From: Paragorgia papillata
Taxonomy: Eukaryota > Cnidaria > Anthozoa > Scleralcyonacea > Coralliidae
Reading direction: 5' to 3'
Length of the DNA: 64,000 nucleotides
Assembly: GCA_035771165.1 (NCBI GenBank)
Contig: JAWNZC010000372.1
Coordinates: forward strand, 186,001 to 250,000
Position 1 is the stretch's first letter. The number at the start of each line of letters is the position of its first letter. Below the pieces are notes generated by a model that was not told where the DNA came from, did not search any database, and was given only the letters and a program-made list of their open reading frames with translations. Shown here in pieces: positions 1 to 10,870 of this stretch. Made by a program: the position numbers and the translations under genes.

Positions 1-187
1 AGGTATTAACGTCTGGCGGAAAATGTCCGATATCTAAAGAACGCCTGTTTTGAGATTATGTATGTGAAAGGCACTCTTCGAAGAAGGAGTAATTGTGTTC
101 ATGTTCTGGCAGGTGCTTCATTCTTTGTGTCCTCTTCGTGCACCTTCGTGCATTGTCACAGCGCCTGGTTGTATTCTAGTGGTTGTT

Positions 188-886
188 AAGCCTAGTTCTC
201 ATATATGTCGGCGATGATCGGCGATGAGGGCTATGCGACGTCGGCGACATATGAGAACGTGCTTCAAATGTCATCGGCGACCGTCGGCGATCATAGGCGA
301 TCCAATCGCAGAAAACAAAAAGGTTTGTTTCTTGCGATAGTCGCCGACCTGAAAAACATATGAGAACGTGCATCGGCGATAATTTTCTACAACCCAGTCC
401 CCATCTCATAGCGCATTCCAATTCTGCTGAGAGAGGTATTCTGCTCCTGCATTCTTTCTTCACAATATATGGGGCAACCAGTTTAATAAGATGCTCCAGC
501 CTCTCAGGACTCATTCTTAAAAATTTAAAAAAGTATACTCCCTATTGTGCAAACGTAACTCTTCGACTAAAAAGTGAAATTGGCTCTGCTGTTGGCGCCT
601 CTTAAACATTTCTCTTACCCAGAATCGTCTTTTCCGTGGCATGTTCAATACAAGAAGGGCTCGTTTTTTCCTCAGAAGCGCGATAATTAATTGTAGTTGA
701 CAAGCAACAACTAACCTTCTGTTTAACGCCGGCATTTTGATTTTTGATGTTTTAGGCGGGAAATGTGAAGCGTCGTCGCCGATTATATCGCCGACCATCT
801 GCGACAAATGAGAACTATCTGATCGCCGATGATCGCCGATGATCGCCGACGTGATCGCCGATGATCGACATATGAGAACTAGGCTT
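188..886. mobile_element. Foldback MITE with TCGGCGATGA minirepeats (PIF/Harbinger-like target)
   Basis: The two ends are inverted copies: AGCCTAGTTCTCATAT on the left and ATATGAGAACTAGGCT on the right. Both arms carry several copies of a roughly 10-bp unit, TCGGCGATGA or its complement. A TTA lies just outside each end (186-188 and 886-888), as expected of PIF/Harbinger elements, which target TWA. The interior has no credible coding sequence. The superfamily call rests only on the 3-bp duplication. Confidence 0.6.
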
Positions 887-971
887 TAGTGCTGTCGTTG
901 TTGGTTTTTCGTGTGAATGTTTGTTATTATAGTTGCTGCTGGGGCTTCTTCTTTTTTCTTGCAATTCTTAA

Positions 972-1979
972 AGTGCCTAAGAAACGAAAATTAAGTTTGT
1001 CTTATTTGAAAGAACACTTTGAAGAACACTTTGCAGTCAAAATGGAAATACCGTCCCACTTCCCCTTCTGTAGTTTGTTGTATATTACTGTATATCTGTT
1101 GTCGCTACTGAAGCGTGAGGAAAAATTTGTGTCGAAAAATGTGAATAAAAAGTATAATTTAGCTTTGGTGCAATTTAATCATAATATAACAAATGTTTCT
1201 CCCAAATCAATACCAACAAACAAATAAATATCAAGAATAAGAAACTTTTATCGCAAGATTTTTCTCACGTTTCTGCAGCAGCTACAGTAATACACAACGC
1301 ATAAGTGGGAAGGTATTTCCATTTTTGACTGTAAAATGGTAGAGTATCATATTTTGCAGTTTTTCGTTTCTTTGCTTCGTTCTTGAGATATTTTAGTTTA
1401 TTTGATGTGTAAATTAAACATTTTGCCGTCACACGTGCATAATATGTTATCGAAAAGGTTATATATCTTTGCTATTTTCAAATATAATAATTACTTGAAG
1501 GTCTACATATTTCGTGTTGGTTTGATAATAGAAAAGATCTAACCTTCTCCGATAGCTCATTATGCACCTACGAGGTCAAAATGTTTACTTTGCATACTAC
1601 TCAAATCAGTAGAGCGAGACATAGACGATGTTTTCATCGCTTCCGAAGCGACAGTTTCGTTAACCGCAGATCAATTTCAAAGCAATCACGAGGTGTATTC
1701 TTATGTACCACGTGATAGCTTGTTTACGAGTTAACAATTGGATGTTTATCACGTGGTATATGAGAATACACCTCGTGATTGATCCGCGGTTAATAAAACT
1801 GACACTTCGGAAGCGATAAAAATATCATCCATGTCTCGCTCTACTGATTTGAGTAGTATCAAACAAACTAAAATATCTCAAGAACAAAGCAAGGAAACGA
1901 AAAACTGCAAAAGATGTTATTCTATAAGTTTAAGTGTTCTTTCAAATAAGACAAACTTAATTTTCGTTTCATAGGCACT
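972..1979. mobile_element. TTAA-flanked foldback element, family A copy 1, with two nested palindromes
   Basis: TTAA lies on both sides (968-971, 1980-1983). Ends are AGTGCCTAAGAAACGAAA and TTTCGTTTCATAGGCACT. The arms match copies at 9904 and 30077. Two further palindromes sit inside and look like later insertions: about 1032-1333 (ends GCAGTCAAAATGGAAATACC and its inverse) and about 1593-1862 (ends TACTCAAATCAGTAGAGCGA and its inverse). TTAA targeting fits piggyBac or Kolobok superfamilies. No transposase is present, so it is non-autonomous. Confidence 0.7.
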
Positions 1980-2004
1980 TTAAAGTGCCTATAAATTCAA
2001 ATAA

Positions 2005-2443
2005 GGTATTACTGATATGGATTCTATAAAGTGAATAGTTGAATGCCAAAATATTTTCTGACTTTTATGTGTTGTTGTATTGAGGTTTGTAATTTTCCAA
2101 AATGGTAATGAGGATGACGTCAATGTAGGCTTTTGTGTGTGTGTTTTTCTTTTCTTGAAGATTTTAACCGCTTGAAGATTTTTTTCTTTTCTTGAAGATT
2201 GAAGCGTTTGAAGATTTTAATGAAAAAAATGGTAAAATACAGAAAGAATATACTATTCAAGTATCCATTAACATGTGAATTGAGTAATATTTCTGCCGTA
2301 CAGAACATCGTGTATGCTAATTATGCCTACATAGACGTCATTCTCATTACCATTTTGGAAATACAAACCTTAATATAACAAATAAAAGTTCAAATCAAAA
2401 AATATTTTGGCATTCAACTATACACATTAAATGGAATCCATAT
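2005..2443. mobile_element. Foldback MITE
   Basis: The arms at about 2016-2125 and 2325-2440 are inverted copies. They share TAGTTGAATGCCAAAATATT, the region CCAAAATGGTAATGAG and a GACGTCA core. The middle holds a short tandem of CTTGAAGATT-like units (2155-2215). Nothing codes here. It abuts the next palindrome at 2444. Confidence 0.6.
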
Positions 2444-2617
2444 TAAAGGCTTATTAACCGAGTTCGAGGTCTTTACGGGAAAGTATTTGCCTGAGGTTTT
2501 CGTACAGACCGACCGACTGACCGACGAAGGAGCGAGGTTTGTGCGAGAGAAACCGAGGGCAAATACTTTCCCGTACAGACCGAGAAAACGAGGTTAATAA
2601 GCCTTTTATTATATGGC
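2444..2617. mobile_element. Short palindromic MITE
   Basis: A near-perfect foldback with ends TAAAGGCTTATTAACC and GGTTAATAAGCCTTTTA. The arms share a GGGAAAGTATTTGCC stretch and the centre is a small tandem of ACCGACYGACC. A second hairpin (about 2885-3030, arms around CATTACGGCTTTTTCCGG) lies downstream. Confidence 0.5.
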
Positions 2618-3096
2618 TTTTGGTTTGTTTTCTTATCTGTTTTTAGTTCTACGTTTGTCTTGATAAGGTGTCGCTGTTCACCTTAGTTCTTACTTTTGAG
2701 CTTGTTCGTTTCGCTTCACGTTTACACCTGTTAGGCTTTTATTTTTCGCGCTTTTAAATAAGAAGTTTTTATAAAAAGAAACACTAATGTTTCAGGACGT
2801 ATTATTGTTCAAAATTTTCCAACGAATATATCTAATTCGCTTTTATTTTCATTCAAATCAACTCAGTAATTTTCCCGCCAAAACTTGCAGGTCATTAAAA
2901 AGGACGTTATGCCCTCTCACAGTGCCGAGAGGGCATTACGGCTTTTTCCGGACCTCCCAGCAACCAATCAGCGTGCGCCGTTCGGCGTAATGACCCGAAA
3001 ACAAGCCCAGTCATATAATAAGCCGTAATATCATATTTGGGTTTATAAGCACTTTCAGGCTTGGTACTTTTTTTTGTAAAATTCTATTTTTTGCAG

Positions 3097-3183
3097 GAGG
3101 TCACGGCTGAGTATGACGAGAGAAAAGCCATTTATGACAACTTAGCTGCTAATCTTGAAAGCAATATGTCCAAGTTGGAACAG
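3097..3183 (+). CDS. IFT81: IFT81 exon (first of six in this window)
   Basis: IFT81 is a coiled-coil subunit of the IFT-B complex that carries tubulin and other cargo along cilia. This exon is flanked by a TTTTTTGCAG acceptor and a GTTAGC donor and encodes 29 residues in phase 0, starting EVTAEYDERKAIYDN and ending ESNMSKLEQ. It is a heptad-rich coiled coil that runs straight into the next exon, as in human IFT81, where a KLEQ-like end precedes a KALREE-like segment. The six exons here give about 157 C-terminal residues. Earlier exons must lie upstream of this window, because bases 1-3096 hold only repeats. Confidence 0.85.
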
Positions 3184-4080
3184 GTTAGCGTCGTATTTAA
3201 TTGCAATATGTTCTATACTTTCTTTCGGTCGCCAAGATGAGATCTTATGTAAATTTTTCGTAGACGTTTTTATTTTTTGTTTACTACGGCAAATCTTAGG
3301 GGCGCTCGAAGGCACCAAAACGGTTTCAGGCAGGGGACTTTTTCGAACTTTTCTGGGCCTTTTCGCTTCTCGCGAATGATGGCTGTTATGGCATCGTTCT
3401 GTTCTCTCTTTAACACTAAACTAGATTGTCCCGTCCTTTCTGAAGCACATCGCTCGCATAGCTTTGTATACCTCACGATTCATGATGGATATACGATACG
3501 ATTTACACGAGATTTATTAATGCCAAGCCGACTAACATTTGTCTGGGTACGAGAGTTTGGAATGTTTGGAATGCGCCTGCTACGTCACTGCGTTTGGAAT
3601 CCGACCAAGATCTCCAGGGTCTCCTACAGCCTGGTTCCCAGACCAGACTAGTTCCTAGTCCTCTTTTCTCTCGAACGTATTTTGGTGACGTCACAGAATA
3701 GGGATCGAGCGAGAGGACTAGCGGAAAATGTTCATCTTTATCTATCATGAATCCTGCTGGAGCTCGGAATGGATTATTTAATCTTTATGAACGAGGCACT
3801 TAAACAAACTTCTTCTTGACTAGCAGACAGCAAACGAGTAGGCTTCTTTGTTTTACATTACGTTAAATGGTTGTTACATACGAGGCTTTATAAAGTAGTG
3901 TTCGGCGTAAGTGATTGTGTTGAAACACGTTTATACAAATCGAAATATGCTATTTTAACGTTTCGGCAGTAGACCAACCTTGCTATATGATGTTATAAAG
4001 AATTGTGCAGACCGACGTGGGTGTTATCTGCCTTGGTTTTCCTTGGGACGGCGAGCTGGTGCATGGATAATTTGGGGGAA

Positions 4081-4109
4081 GGGGAGGGGGGGGGGGGGGG
4101 GGGGGGGGG
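4081..4109. repeat. Poly(G) tract
   Basis: An almost uninterrupted run of G in an IFT81 intron. Its length is probably unreliable in any assembly. Confidence 0.9.
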
Positions 4110-4290
4110 TCAGCCCGTGGGTCTGGGTACGAAAATTGACCAACTACGCGGCCAAACTCATGGCATAAGCGGAAAGCCTAGAAACAGGATGCCAAATTAC
4201 CCCTTTTTGTGGCAATTACCCCTTTTGGAATCCTGCCCTATTTTGTGTTGTAATTGTAATTGTAATGTCATCTCCTTGTTGATTTTTCAG

Positions 4291-4362
4291 GAGGTGAAAG
4301 CTTTGAGAGAAGAAGTTTCTCATGATGAGAGTAGATTCTTCTATTTGAACAGTATGACAAAG
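4291..4362 (+). CDS. IFT81: IFT81 exon
   Basis: The acceptor is TTTTTCAG and the donor is GTGAAG. The exon encodes 24 residues in phase 0: EVKALREEVSHDES followed by RFFYLNSMTK. Recalled human IFT81 has a segment of the form KALREECLQEESRYHYTN in the same place, and this near-identical spacing was the main clue to the gene's identity. It continues the coiled coil. Confidence 0.9.
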
Positions 4363-4618
4363 GTGAAGTTTATAACGGGACAGTTAAACTCTTGAGTAGA
4401 AATGTTTTTCGAGCTATTTACAACATGCATTACGACATCAACCTTACATGCGAATCATCTGAGTCCTAGTATTTCAATAATTAGAGCGTCACACCGACGA
4501 TCAGAAGCTTGTGGGTTCGTGTCTCGCTCGGGAAGTCCGGGATTGTAATTGGTTAGTTAAACACCAATCAAGTATTTTCTGCATGACGAGAAAGAAATTT
4601 AACAATTGGGGTTAGAAT

Positions 4619-5684
4619 TAGCCTCCTTCGCAGACGTTCTTTGGGTCGGACTCCCTCCCCACTAATGTCTGCTCAACAGAGCGACACATTCCGTTCCTTT
4701 TGTGTACATTGGACCAATGAAATTACACCATTGTCGTGCTAAATAAAGCCGTCCTGGGCTGGTATTGTTATGTGTAATTTGTTTAGTCGAAAGCTAATAT
4801 TTTGAAAAGTTTAGCCTAGAACTTCACGAAATTTACGAAGAATACTGTTTTGACTATGTTCTTGCTGCCTATACAAACAAATAAGCGTGAAAGTTAGTGT
4901 AGAGCGTAAGAGAAATTTAAAATTGTAAACAAAAGCTCAAAGCTAATGAGGTGTTTAGTGTCTGAAGCCACTGCCCGAATTAGTTTACTTGAAAGCTAAT
5001 ATTTCGCTTACTATAGCTCAGAGCTTTACAAAATTTACGAAGAATGGTATTATGAATATGTTCTTGCTGGTCGTGTAAATAAATCTGTGCGAAAAGCTTT
5101 AAAAAAGTTACAAGTGTCGGCGAAATGTATCTAGCGGATAATAATTATTTACCTGGATGTCTGGCCAGCTTCATATATTCCAGTGACGCTTTTAACTTTA
5201 TTTCATGCACATGTATTCATATCGCGATTCACAGTTACAACATCATCTTATTGATTCTATTCACGCAAAATTTTTACTAAGCCGTATAAGCAATAGTCTT
5301 CGAAATATTGGTTAAAACGGTCAGCTCAAGCCTCAAGGTCTGTAGATGCATGGTATCGGATTCGCCAATTCAGATTTTCTTTCGTTGTCCAACGAATCCG
5401 TCGCAGTAGTCTCATTTACAGGCGTTCTTTGTATCAGTCCTATATAAATACTCCATCTTCACTATAATTACAAATATATACCACACCAACCCTTCCCTTT
5501 CATCATATGAATTTAGATCGGTTATAAACTTTCATCAAGCATATGGCCAAGGTGAAGATCAGCCGCCCAGATTTTAGGAGCCTATATCTGATTGGTCAAT
5601 CTCTCCGAACGGAATGTGTCGCTCTGTTGAGCAGACGTTAGTGGGGAGGGAGTCCGACCCAAAGAACGTCTGCGAAGGAGGCTA
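4619..5684. mobile_element. MULE-like non-autonomous element with 9-bp target duplication
   Basis: The ends are inverted for about 80 bp: TAGCCTCCTTCGCAGACG on the left and CGTCTGCGAAGGAGGCTA on the right. A perfect 9-bp duplication, GGTTAGAAT, flanks it (4610-4618, 5685-5693); this length is typical of Mutator-like elements. The interior contains a degenerate direct duplication (about 4778-4905 and 4980-5105, sharing GAAAGCTAATATTT and AAATTTACGAAGAAT). No transposase is present. It sits in the LINE relic. Confidence 0.75.
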
Positions 5685-5964
5685 GGTTAGAATCAGCTAC
5701 AATGTAAATTAAGCTGTCTGGGTGGTCGAGCGAATATGAATCTACTATTTCTTGGATATGGTCATATAATTTGTCATTATCATCAACCGAAGCTTGGGGC
5801 GGGTGGTAAACATTTCAACTCCAATTAATACTGAGGAGACTGATCTTGGGAGTCGGATAGGTAGCCATAACATTTGCGTTGTAGAATCAGTCACCTCAAA
5901 GGCTACAAGCCTCTTATACGGAATAACAAATTTAACATATACAGCCACACCGCCACCACGCGTT

Positions 5965-6348
5965 ATAATAACATTTATTTTATTTATTTATACCACGCAA
6001 ATTCAACTTTAAGGTTTTCAAATGCGCTTTACAATAACTTTTGACATGGCCGAGTCGAAGGCATATTAAAGGCGCTCAGGCCGCCGTACGACACATATCG
6101 GCCCACGAATTACAGCTAAGACCTAGGTGTTGGTTTTGCGGATGGAGGAAAACCGGAGTACCTGATGAAAAACCCTCGAAACACATGAGAGACCAACTAA
6201 ACTCTATACTCACATGAGTCTCAAGCTCGAGAACGGGGTTGTTCCCAGACGGTCACCCATCCAAGTACTAACCCCGTCCAATCGGGCTTAACTATTGGTG
6301 AGAGGCAGCGCCCTAACAGCCCGCGTCAACACACCAACCGTGCTCCCC
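5965..6348 (-). mobile_element. SINE with a 5S rRNA-derived head
   Basis: Read on the minus strand, about 6335-6220 contains TTAGTACTTGGATGGGTGAC, followed by CGTCTGGGAA and preceded by GTTAAGCCCGATTGG. These are the internal control regions of 5S rRNA. The 5S homology then stops, and a body follows with GGTACTCCGGTTTTCCTCC (about 6170-6150). The 3' end is a TAAA-rich tail near 5975. A functional 5S gene would not have this tail or body. The same body motif occurs in the tRNA-headed SINE at 12419. Confidence 0.7.
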
Positions 6349-6585
6349 TTATTCGGTCATTTGAAACACAGTAAAGTCTCGCATTGAAATGGCATTGTCA
6401 GGAATTTCACCAGAAAGCCAAGTTCCACTGACGGAAACAACATCGGCATCATTTTGGTTGACCACACATTCAAGCTCATCTATTTTAGGTATGATAGACA
6501 GAATATTGCAAACGAGAATAGTAGGAATAAAAAAGCCCATTTTTGTTCTAGTCACTTCTTTATGAACGCAGTTTGGTGTATGCAT

Positions 6586-7274
6586 CACTGATCTCTATAT
6601 AAACTGGATAGACCATTCCCAAGGGCCGCAGTCAAACATTTCGTGCCAGTCGCCGCCGTGTTACGTAGTGGAACATATGACGCATTGCGGCCCTAGAACT
6701 TGTTCCCAATCCCAAAGTTGACTGGCATAAGCAATCTTGACGTCACCACGGTCAGATTATCCGGGGGTGGGAATATTAAGTACTCTGTGCCGGGGAGTCG
6801 CAAAAGCCGTAAAACAACAGATGCCAGTTCGTTTAGTTTTCACTGTTTAACAACAAATACAGTCAAAAGATGGCAAGTACACAACACGAGATATTGTTAA
6901 GGCATTAAGATTACTATAAAAGGTACAATTTAATACTTGGAATTGAATTCTGCGTAGATTTTATAGTCTGTTTTTCAGTTTATATTATCGTGAAGTTTCT
7001 TCGTTGTCGGCACTGAAGAAAAACAACGAAATTTAAATGTTTTACAGCTCAGTAAAAGAAACAAATACAAGAAATTAGCGTCTTAAACCGTATTGAGTAC
7101 TTCTTGTGTCATTACATTCGTTTAAGTTTTCTTAAAATAACTCTTTTTGTCTGTTTTCAATCTACGAAAGCTTATGAACTTCAGTGGCAGCCATCTTAGG
7201 TAGTGGTCACGTCATCGTACAACTGGCACGCAAAATCCGGCCTCATGCCCCATCCAGTTTTATTGAGATCAGTG
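6586..7274. mobile_element. hAT-like MITE with ends CACTGATCTCTATA (short form)
   Basis: The ends are CACTGATCTCTATATAAACT and the inverse ending GAGATCAGTG. A perfect 8-bp duplication, GTATGCAT, flanks it (6578-6585, 7275-7282) and fits the hAT target pattern nTnnnnAn. It interrupts the minus-strand LINE relic. The ends match those of the 2.6 kb element at 26243-28829. No transposase is present. Confidence 0.75.
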
Positions 7275-7551
7275 GTATGCATGGCTAACAGGTGGGCAAC
7301 GTTCAAAAACAGGTGCATGCTAATGGTGGACAAGGTTAAAAAATATGTACTATAAATAGGTGCTTTGCGAACTTCAGAACAAACTTCCAAACATTTTGGT
7401 GAAAAGTGTGTTGCAAATGACTGTAAAATAATATTTTTCTTGCGACAAACGAGTGATAAGAAACTCGTTTGCCAGACTCTAGAATATATCATGCATGATT
7501 TTGAAGTCTGAAATGAAACAAGTTGTAAATATTTTGTCTTTCTCCTGCTAG

Positions 7552-7637
7552 TTACTGGAAGTGCAAGAACGACGAATCGAGGCTGAAATGAAGTCCTACG
7601 TGTCTTCTGATCCAGCTGACAAGAAAAAGTCTTACAG
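7552..7637 (+). CDS. IFT81: IFT81 exon
   Basis: The acceptor ends CTGCTAG and the donor is GTTAAG. The 86-nt exon encodes LLEVQERRIEAEMKSYVSS and then DPADKKKSY plus the first two bases of an Arg codon. It corresponds to the human stretch of the form NLEVQLRRATDEMKAYISS. The split Arg codon is completed exactly by the first base of the next exon, which supports the model. Confidence 0.88.
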
Positions 7638-7796
7638 GTTAAGGTTTTATCTTAATGGATTATTGAATAGTAATTTATGCACTTGTTCTCCTAGATAATT
7701 CAAGTATTTTAATTATTTATGGGATTTTCTCTTGTATGATTAGCATTCGTTCCAAGAGAGTAGGTGCGTTTGGTTAGTTGCTTGGTTGGTGGTTGG

Positions 7797-8444
7797 CTCT
7801 CTCCTCCGCAGAGGTTAAATTAATTTCGGAGATTGGAGGTTTCGGGGGTCGTCGGAGATGCTCGGAGGCGTCAGCTGGACATAAGTGCGGGCGAAACTAG
7901 TCCAACGGGAAATTACATTTAGCCTCTGCCAGATTTCTGTCGGTTTCTTGCACAAGATGTCTGGTTCTTGCATGACTTGCTAATTCACGGATAACTAAGC
8001 CATCCACGTCTATACTAGTAACATATTTGTTGGTAAGTGATTATGACATGTTTATAATATGTCTTTCTTGTAAAAAAGACAAAATATACTCAGTTTTTTG
8101 CCGTTTAATATATCAGACGAAGACTGACCAACCAGAGGATAACATATTTATATCTGCCGACGTGTAGCTCACATTGACACAACGAACTTTCCTAGTTTGT
8201 CCACACATTCAATTAACTGTGGTCGTGTAACCTTCTGCTATATTCGACATGTTTTCCACAACCCACAGTTCCAAAAGTTATTGACACCCCCCTGATGCCG
8301 CCATATTGACACAGAAATCTGGCAGAGGTTCTTTTTTCGCTTTCGCTATCTGCCCGCACTCCTTATGTCCAGCTGACGATTTCAACGCATCTCCGACGAT
8401 CCCGACATAGCCGATCTCCGAAAGAACCTCTGTGGAGGAGAGAG
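7797..8444. mobile_element. MULE-like MITE in a TTGG-rich tract
   Basis: The ends CTCTCTCCTCCGCAGAGGTT and AACCTCTGTGGAGGAGAGAG are inverted, with arms of about 130 bp that share GTCAGCTGGACATAAG. GGTGGTTGG occurs on both sides (7788-7796, 8445-8453). This could be a 9-bp target duplication, but the surroundings are TTGG repeats, so chance is possible. The interior is non-coding. Confidence 0.6.
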
Positions 8445-8560
8445 GGTGGTTGGTTGGTGGTTGGTTGGTGGTTGGGTAGGTGATTGGGTGATTGGGTGCA
8501 TTATCGTTATGCGACCAACCAGACGTACCCTTTTGGAATACTTTGGCTAATTGACTTACA
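8445..8560. repeat. TTGG/TTGGGTGA low-complexity tract
   Basis: Imperfect GGTTGGT and GATTGGGT units. A similar tract resumes at 8779-8856, on the far side of a LINE fragment, suggesting that one tract was split. Confidence 0.6.
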
Positions 8561-8580
8561 TAATTGCACATAAAGAAAAG

Positions 8581-8781
8581 GATGTCCCTTCTATTTTCTT
8601 AAATTTTCTCACTTTGACTGCAAGTATTCATTCTTACAACACACGTTATGCATCGAAATTAAATTTCACTAGCCCAAAAGTAAGAACAAATTATGGAATA
8701 CATACTTTTAAATATATTGCTTCAAAAATTTGGGAAAATATACCTTTAGCTATAAAGAATTCTGAATCAATTAGCATTTAA
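8581..8781 (+). pseudogene. LINE reverse-transcriptase C-terminal fragment
   Basis: A 3'-end piece of a CR1/Jockey-like LINE. The translation contains HSYNTRYASKLNF, then KVRTNYGIHTFKYIASKIWE, the usual Tyr-rich and Trp-containing C-terminus of such proteins. It is cut at both ends and lies between two TTGG-type tracts in an IFT81 intron. A similar HSYNTR end occurs in the LINE at 61-63 kb. Confidence 0.6.
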
Positions 8782-8926
8782 TTGGTTGGTTGGCTGGTGT
8801 TGGTTGATTGGGTGGTTAATTGGTTGGTGGGTTGATTGTGTGGTTGGGTGGTAATCTGTTGAAAAAAAAATAGAAAAGAATGAAATGCAACAGGAAAACT
8901 CGAATTGTTACTGCATTTATCTTTAG

Positions 8927-8972
8927 GGAACAATACACGAAGAAAATTCAAGAGCAAGAAAATCTGGGAAAG
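8927..8972 (+). CDS. IFT81: IFT81 exon (46 nt)
   Basis: This small exon has a TTTATCTTTAG acceptor and a GTATAT donor, followed at once by an AT-repeat. With the two bases carried over it reads REQYTKKIQEQENLGK, matching the human REQYTKN...EQENLGK segment. It ends in phase 0. Confidence 0.9.
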
Positions 8973-8973
8973 G

Positions 8974-9008
8974 TATATATATATATATATATTTATTTAT
9001 TTATTTAT
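8974..9008. repeat. (TA)n/(TTTA)n microsatellite
   Basis: TA repeats pass into TTTA repeats directly after the splice donor at 8973. A (GAAC)n run lies at about 9277-9299. Confidence 0.85.
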
Positions 9009-9411
9009 TGTATTTATCGTATTTATGTTATGGGAATGGCGCAGAAAGGTTCGAATACCGAAATGTATCCAGTAGCCGCTTGTTAGTAGAGCCCTCGCAC
9101 TTAGAAATATAACAAAGGCTGCAAAGCCGAAGGGTTTAGCTTCAGGGTAACATTGAAGCCTGTTGGATTTTAGTTCTCAATGTTTCTGGAGGCGAGTCAA
9201 CGAGTGTTTTGTTCACCAAAAACTTTTAAGACGATTCCTAAATGGCAGTGCCATGCTTGTTGATTTAATGATTTTGAACGAACGAACGAACGAACGAAAT
9301 TAGAGGCAGAATACAAAGCGCTGTTAACTCGTGACTCGTTATATCTCGTACTGCATACGTCACACTGGTAGTACAAGTGGTACGTTTGCGAGCTTGGTGT
9401 AATGTAATAAA

Positions 9412-9580
9412 CGTTTGGTGGACGGCCGTCAAGCTCAATTACTCAGAAAAGATTTCTGAGCTCCAGACAGGGTTCGAACCTGCAACCTGTAGAATGTTGG
9501 AGGTAATTTGACCCTTTCTGGGTCTCAGATATCTTTTCTGAGTAATTGAGCTTGACGAACGTCCACCAACGTCTGTTAAA
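9412..9580. mobile_element. Short palindromic MITE
   Basis: The arms share TCAAGCTCAATTACTCAGAA and its inverse, with outer ACGTTTGGTGGACG / CGTCCACCAACGT. The centre contains GGGTTCGAACCTGCAACC, which resembles a tRNA B-box, but there is no tRNA fold around it. A decayed arm of the family A TTAA element follows at about 9617-9706. Confidence 0.5.
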
Positions 9581-9903
9581 TCCTGTTTTGTTGAGAACGG
9601 AGTGAGTTATGGAAAAATTGCAAAAGATGTTACTTTATCATTTTAAGAGTTCTTCCAAATAAGACAAACCTAATGTTTATTTGATATATACTTTAAAAAC
9701 GATTCCTGGTTGTAAATAATTATGCACGCATTCCGATTAGCATTTTTCTTGGTCCCAGCCTTTTGTTTACACGAGCCCGGGGTGTTTCAGCTAACGGGGC
9801 TAGGTCGCGTCAAGAAATTCTTTCCTAGGTCGCAAGAGGATATTTGCCGGAATCAACGTTATAGGATTTGCTTCCATCAAAACCAAACTATTTCTTCTTT
9901 TAA

Positions 9904-10335
9904 AGTGCACATGAAACGAAAATTAAGTTTGTCTTATTTGAAAGAACACTTAAAATTTGCAGTTTCCTTGCTTCGTTGTTGAGATAGTTTGTTTGATATG
10001 CAAATTAAACATTTTGGCGTCACACGTGCATAATGAGCTATCGAAAAAGTTATATACCTTTGCTCTTATCAAATATAACAATCACTTGAAGGTCTACATG
10101 TTTAGTCATCCACATGCTTCATTCAAATTAATTTGGTTTGATAATAGAAAAGATATCTAACCTTCTCCGATAGCTTGTTATGCACATACGACGTCAAAAT
10201 GTTTAATTTGCATACCAAACAAACTAAAGTATCTCAAGAACAAAGCAAGGAAAGGAAAAACTGCAAAAGATGTTACTCTATAATTTTAAGTGTTCTTTCA
10301 AAGAGGACAAACTTAATTTTCGTTTCATAGGCACT
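9904..10335. mobile_element. TTAA-flanked foldback element, family A copy 2
   Basis: TTAA (9900-9903) precedes AGTGCACATGAAACGAAA. The right end is TTTCGTTTCATAGGCACT followed by TTGA, a mutated target copy. The arms share TTTGTCTTATTTGAAAGAAC and CACGTGCATAATGAGC-like sequence with copies 1 and 3. Confidence 0.7.
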
Positions 10336-10458
10336 TTGAAATTTAACTTATGCGAGTTTCAGAACCACAGTACGATCAAACGAGCCGATCCGGCTAGCTT
10401 AGCTTATGTAAACAGTTCCTTGGCCTCTTATATTGACTTTCTCTATTAATTGTTTCAG

Positions 10459-10530
10459 AGTCTTAGGGAAAAACAGAAAACTGTTCGAGAGAATCATGGA
10501 CCAAGTATAAAGCAGATGAAAATGTGGAAT
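10459..10530 (+). CDS. IFT81: IFT81 exon
   Basis: The acceptor is TTGTTTCAG and the donor is GTGAGT. It encodes 24 residues in phase 0: SLREKQKTVRENHGPSIKQ then MKMWN. The human counterpart has LREKQKVIRESHGPNMKQ then AKMW, so identity is high over the whole exon. Confidence 0.92.
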
Positions 10531-10870
10531 GTGAGTGAATTTATAGCCTATGCAATACTGTGCTAAAATATTTTTTGGTTTTATTGAAAAGGGGAAAAAA
10601 ATCACACTCGCCCTTCTTGAACATTGCACTCCACATCAAGAAGCTAAAACGTCGCGCAGGTTTAACGTTTTGCGTTCATTTACACCAGAAGTGTATAAAA
10701 AATGTCTCTGGCCGTGGGATTTAATAGAAAGTTAATTATTAATTATAAGAAATGTGACAATAAACGACCCTTTGTTTGTGCCGTTTATTATCTGATTTCT
10801 TAATTATGAATTCAGTTTGCGCGACCTTTACTCGTGCAAAACTCATGCACATGATCAAAAACTTTGTTAA

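Larger units (their letters stand above)
4480..7500 (-). pseudogene. LINE endonuclease-region relic, split by three insertions
   Basis: Minus-strand fragments at about 7492-7283, 6577-6349, 5948-5694 and 4609-4480 read in order as parts of the AP-endonuclease region of a LINE. Recognisable pieces are ILSIIPKIDELECVV and TWLSGEIPDNAIS (first half), then MAVYVKFVIPYKRLVAFEV and RLPRSVSSVLIGV, then a degraded SRHAEN...VFN stretch. The gaps are filled by a MULE-like element (4619-5684), a 5S-headed SINE (about 5965-6348) and a hAT-like MITE (6586-7274). No reverse transcriptase is seen nearby, so this is a dead, truncated copy in an IFT81 intron. Confidence 0.6.

Noticed and set aside
6220..6335. 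5S rRNA gene on the minus strand
   Set aside because: Only the internal promoter part is conserved; the rest diverges and runs into a SINE body and a TAAA tail.
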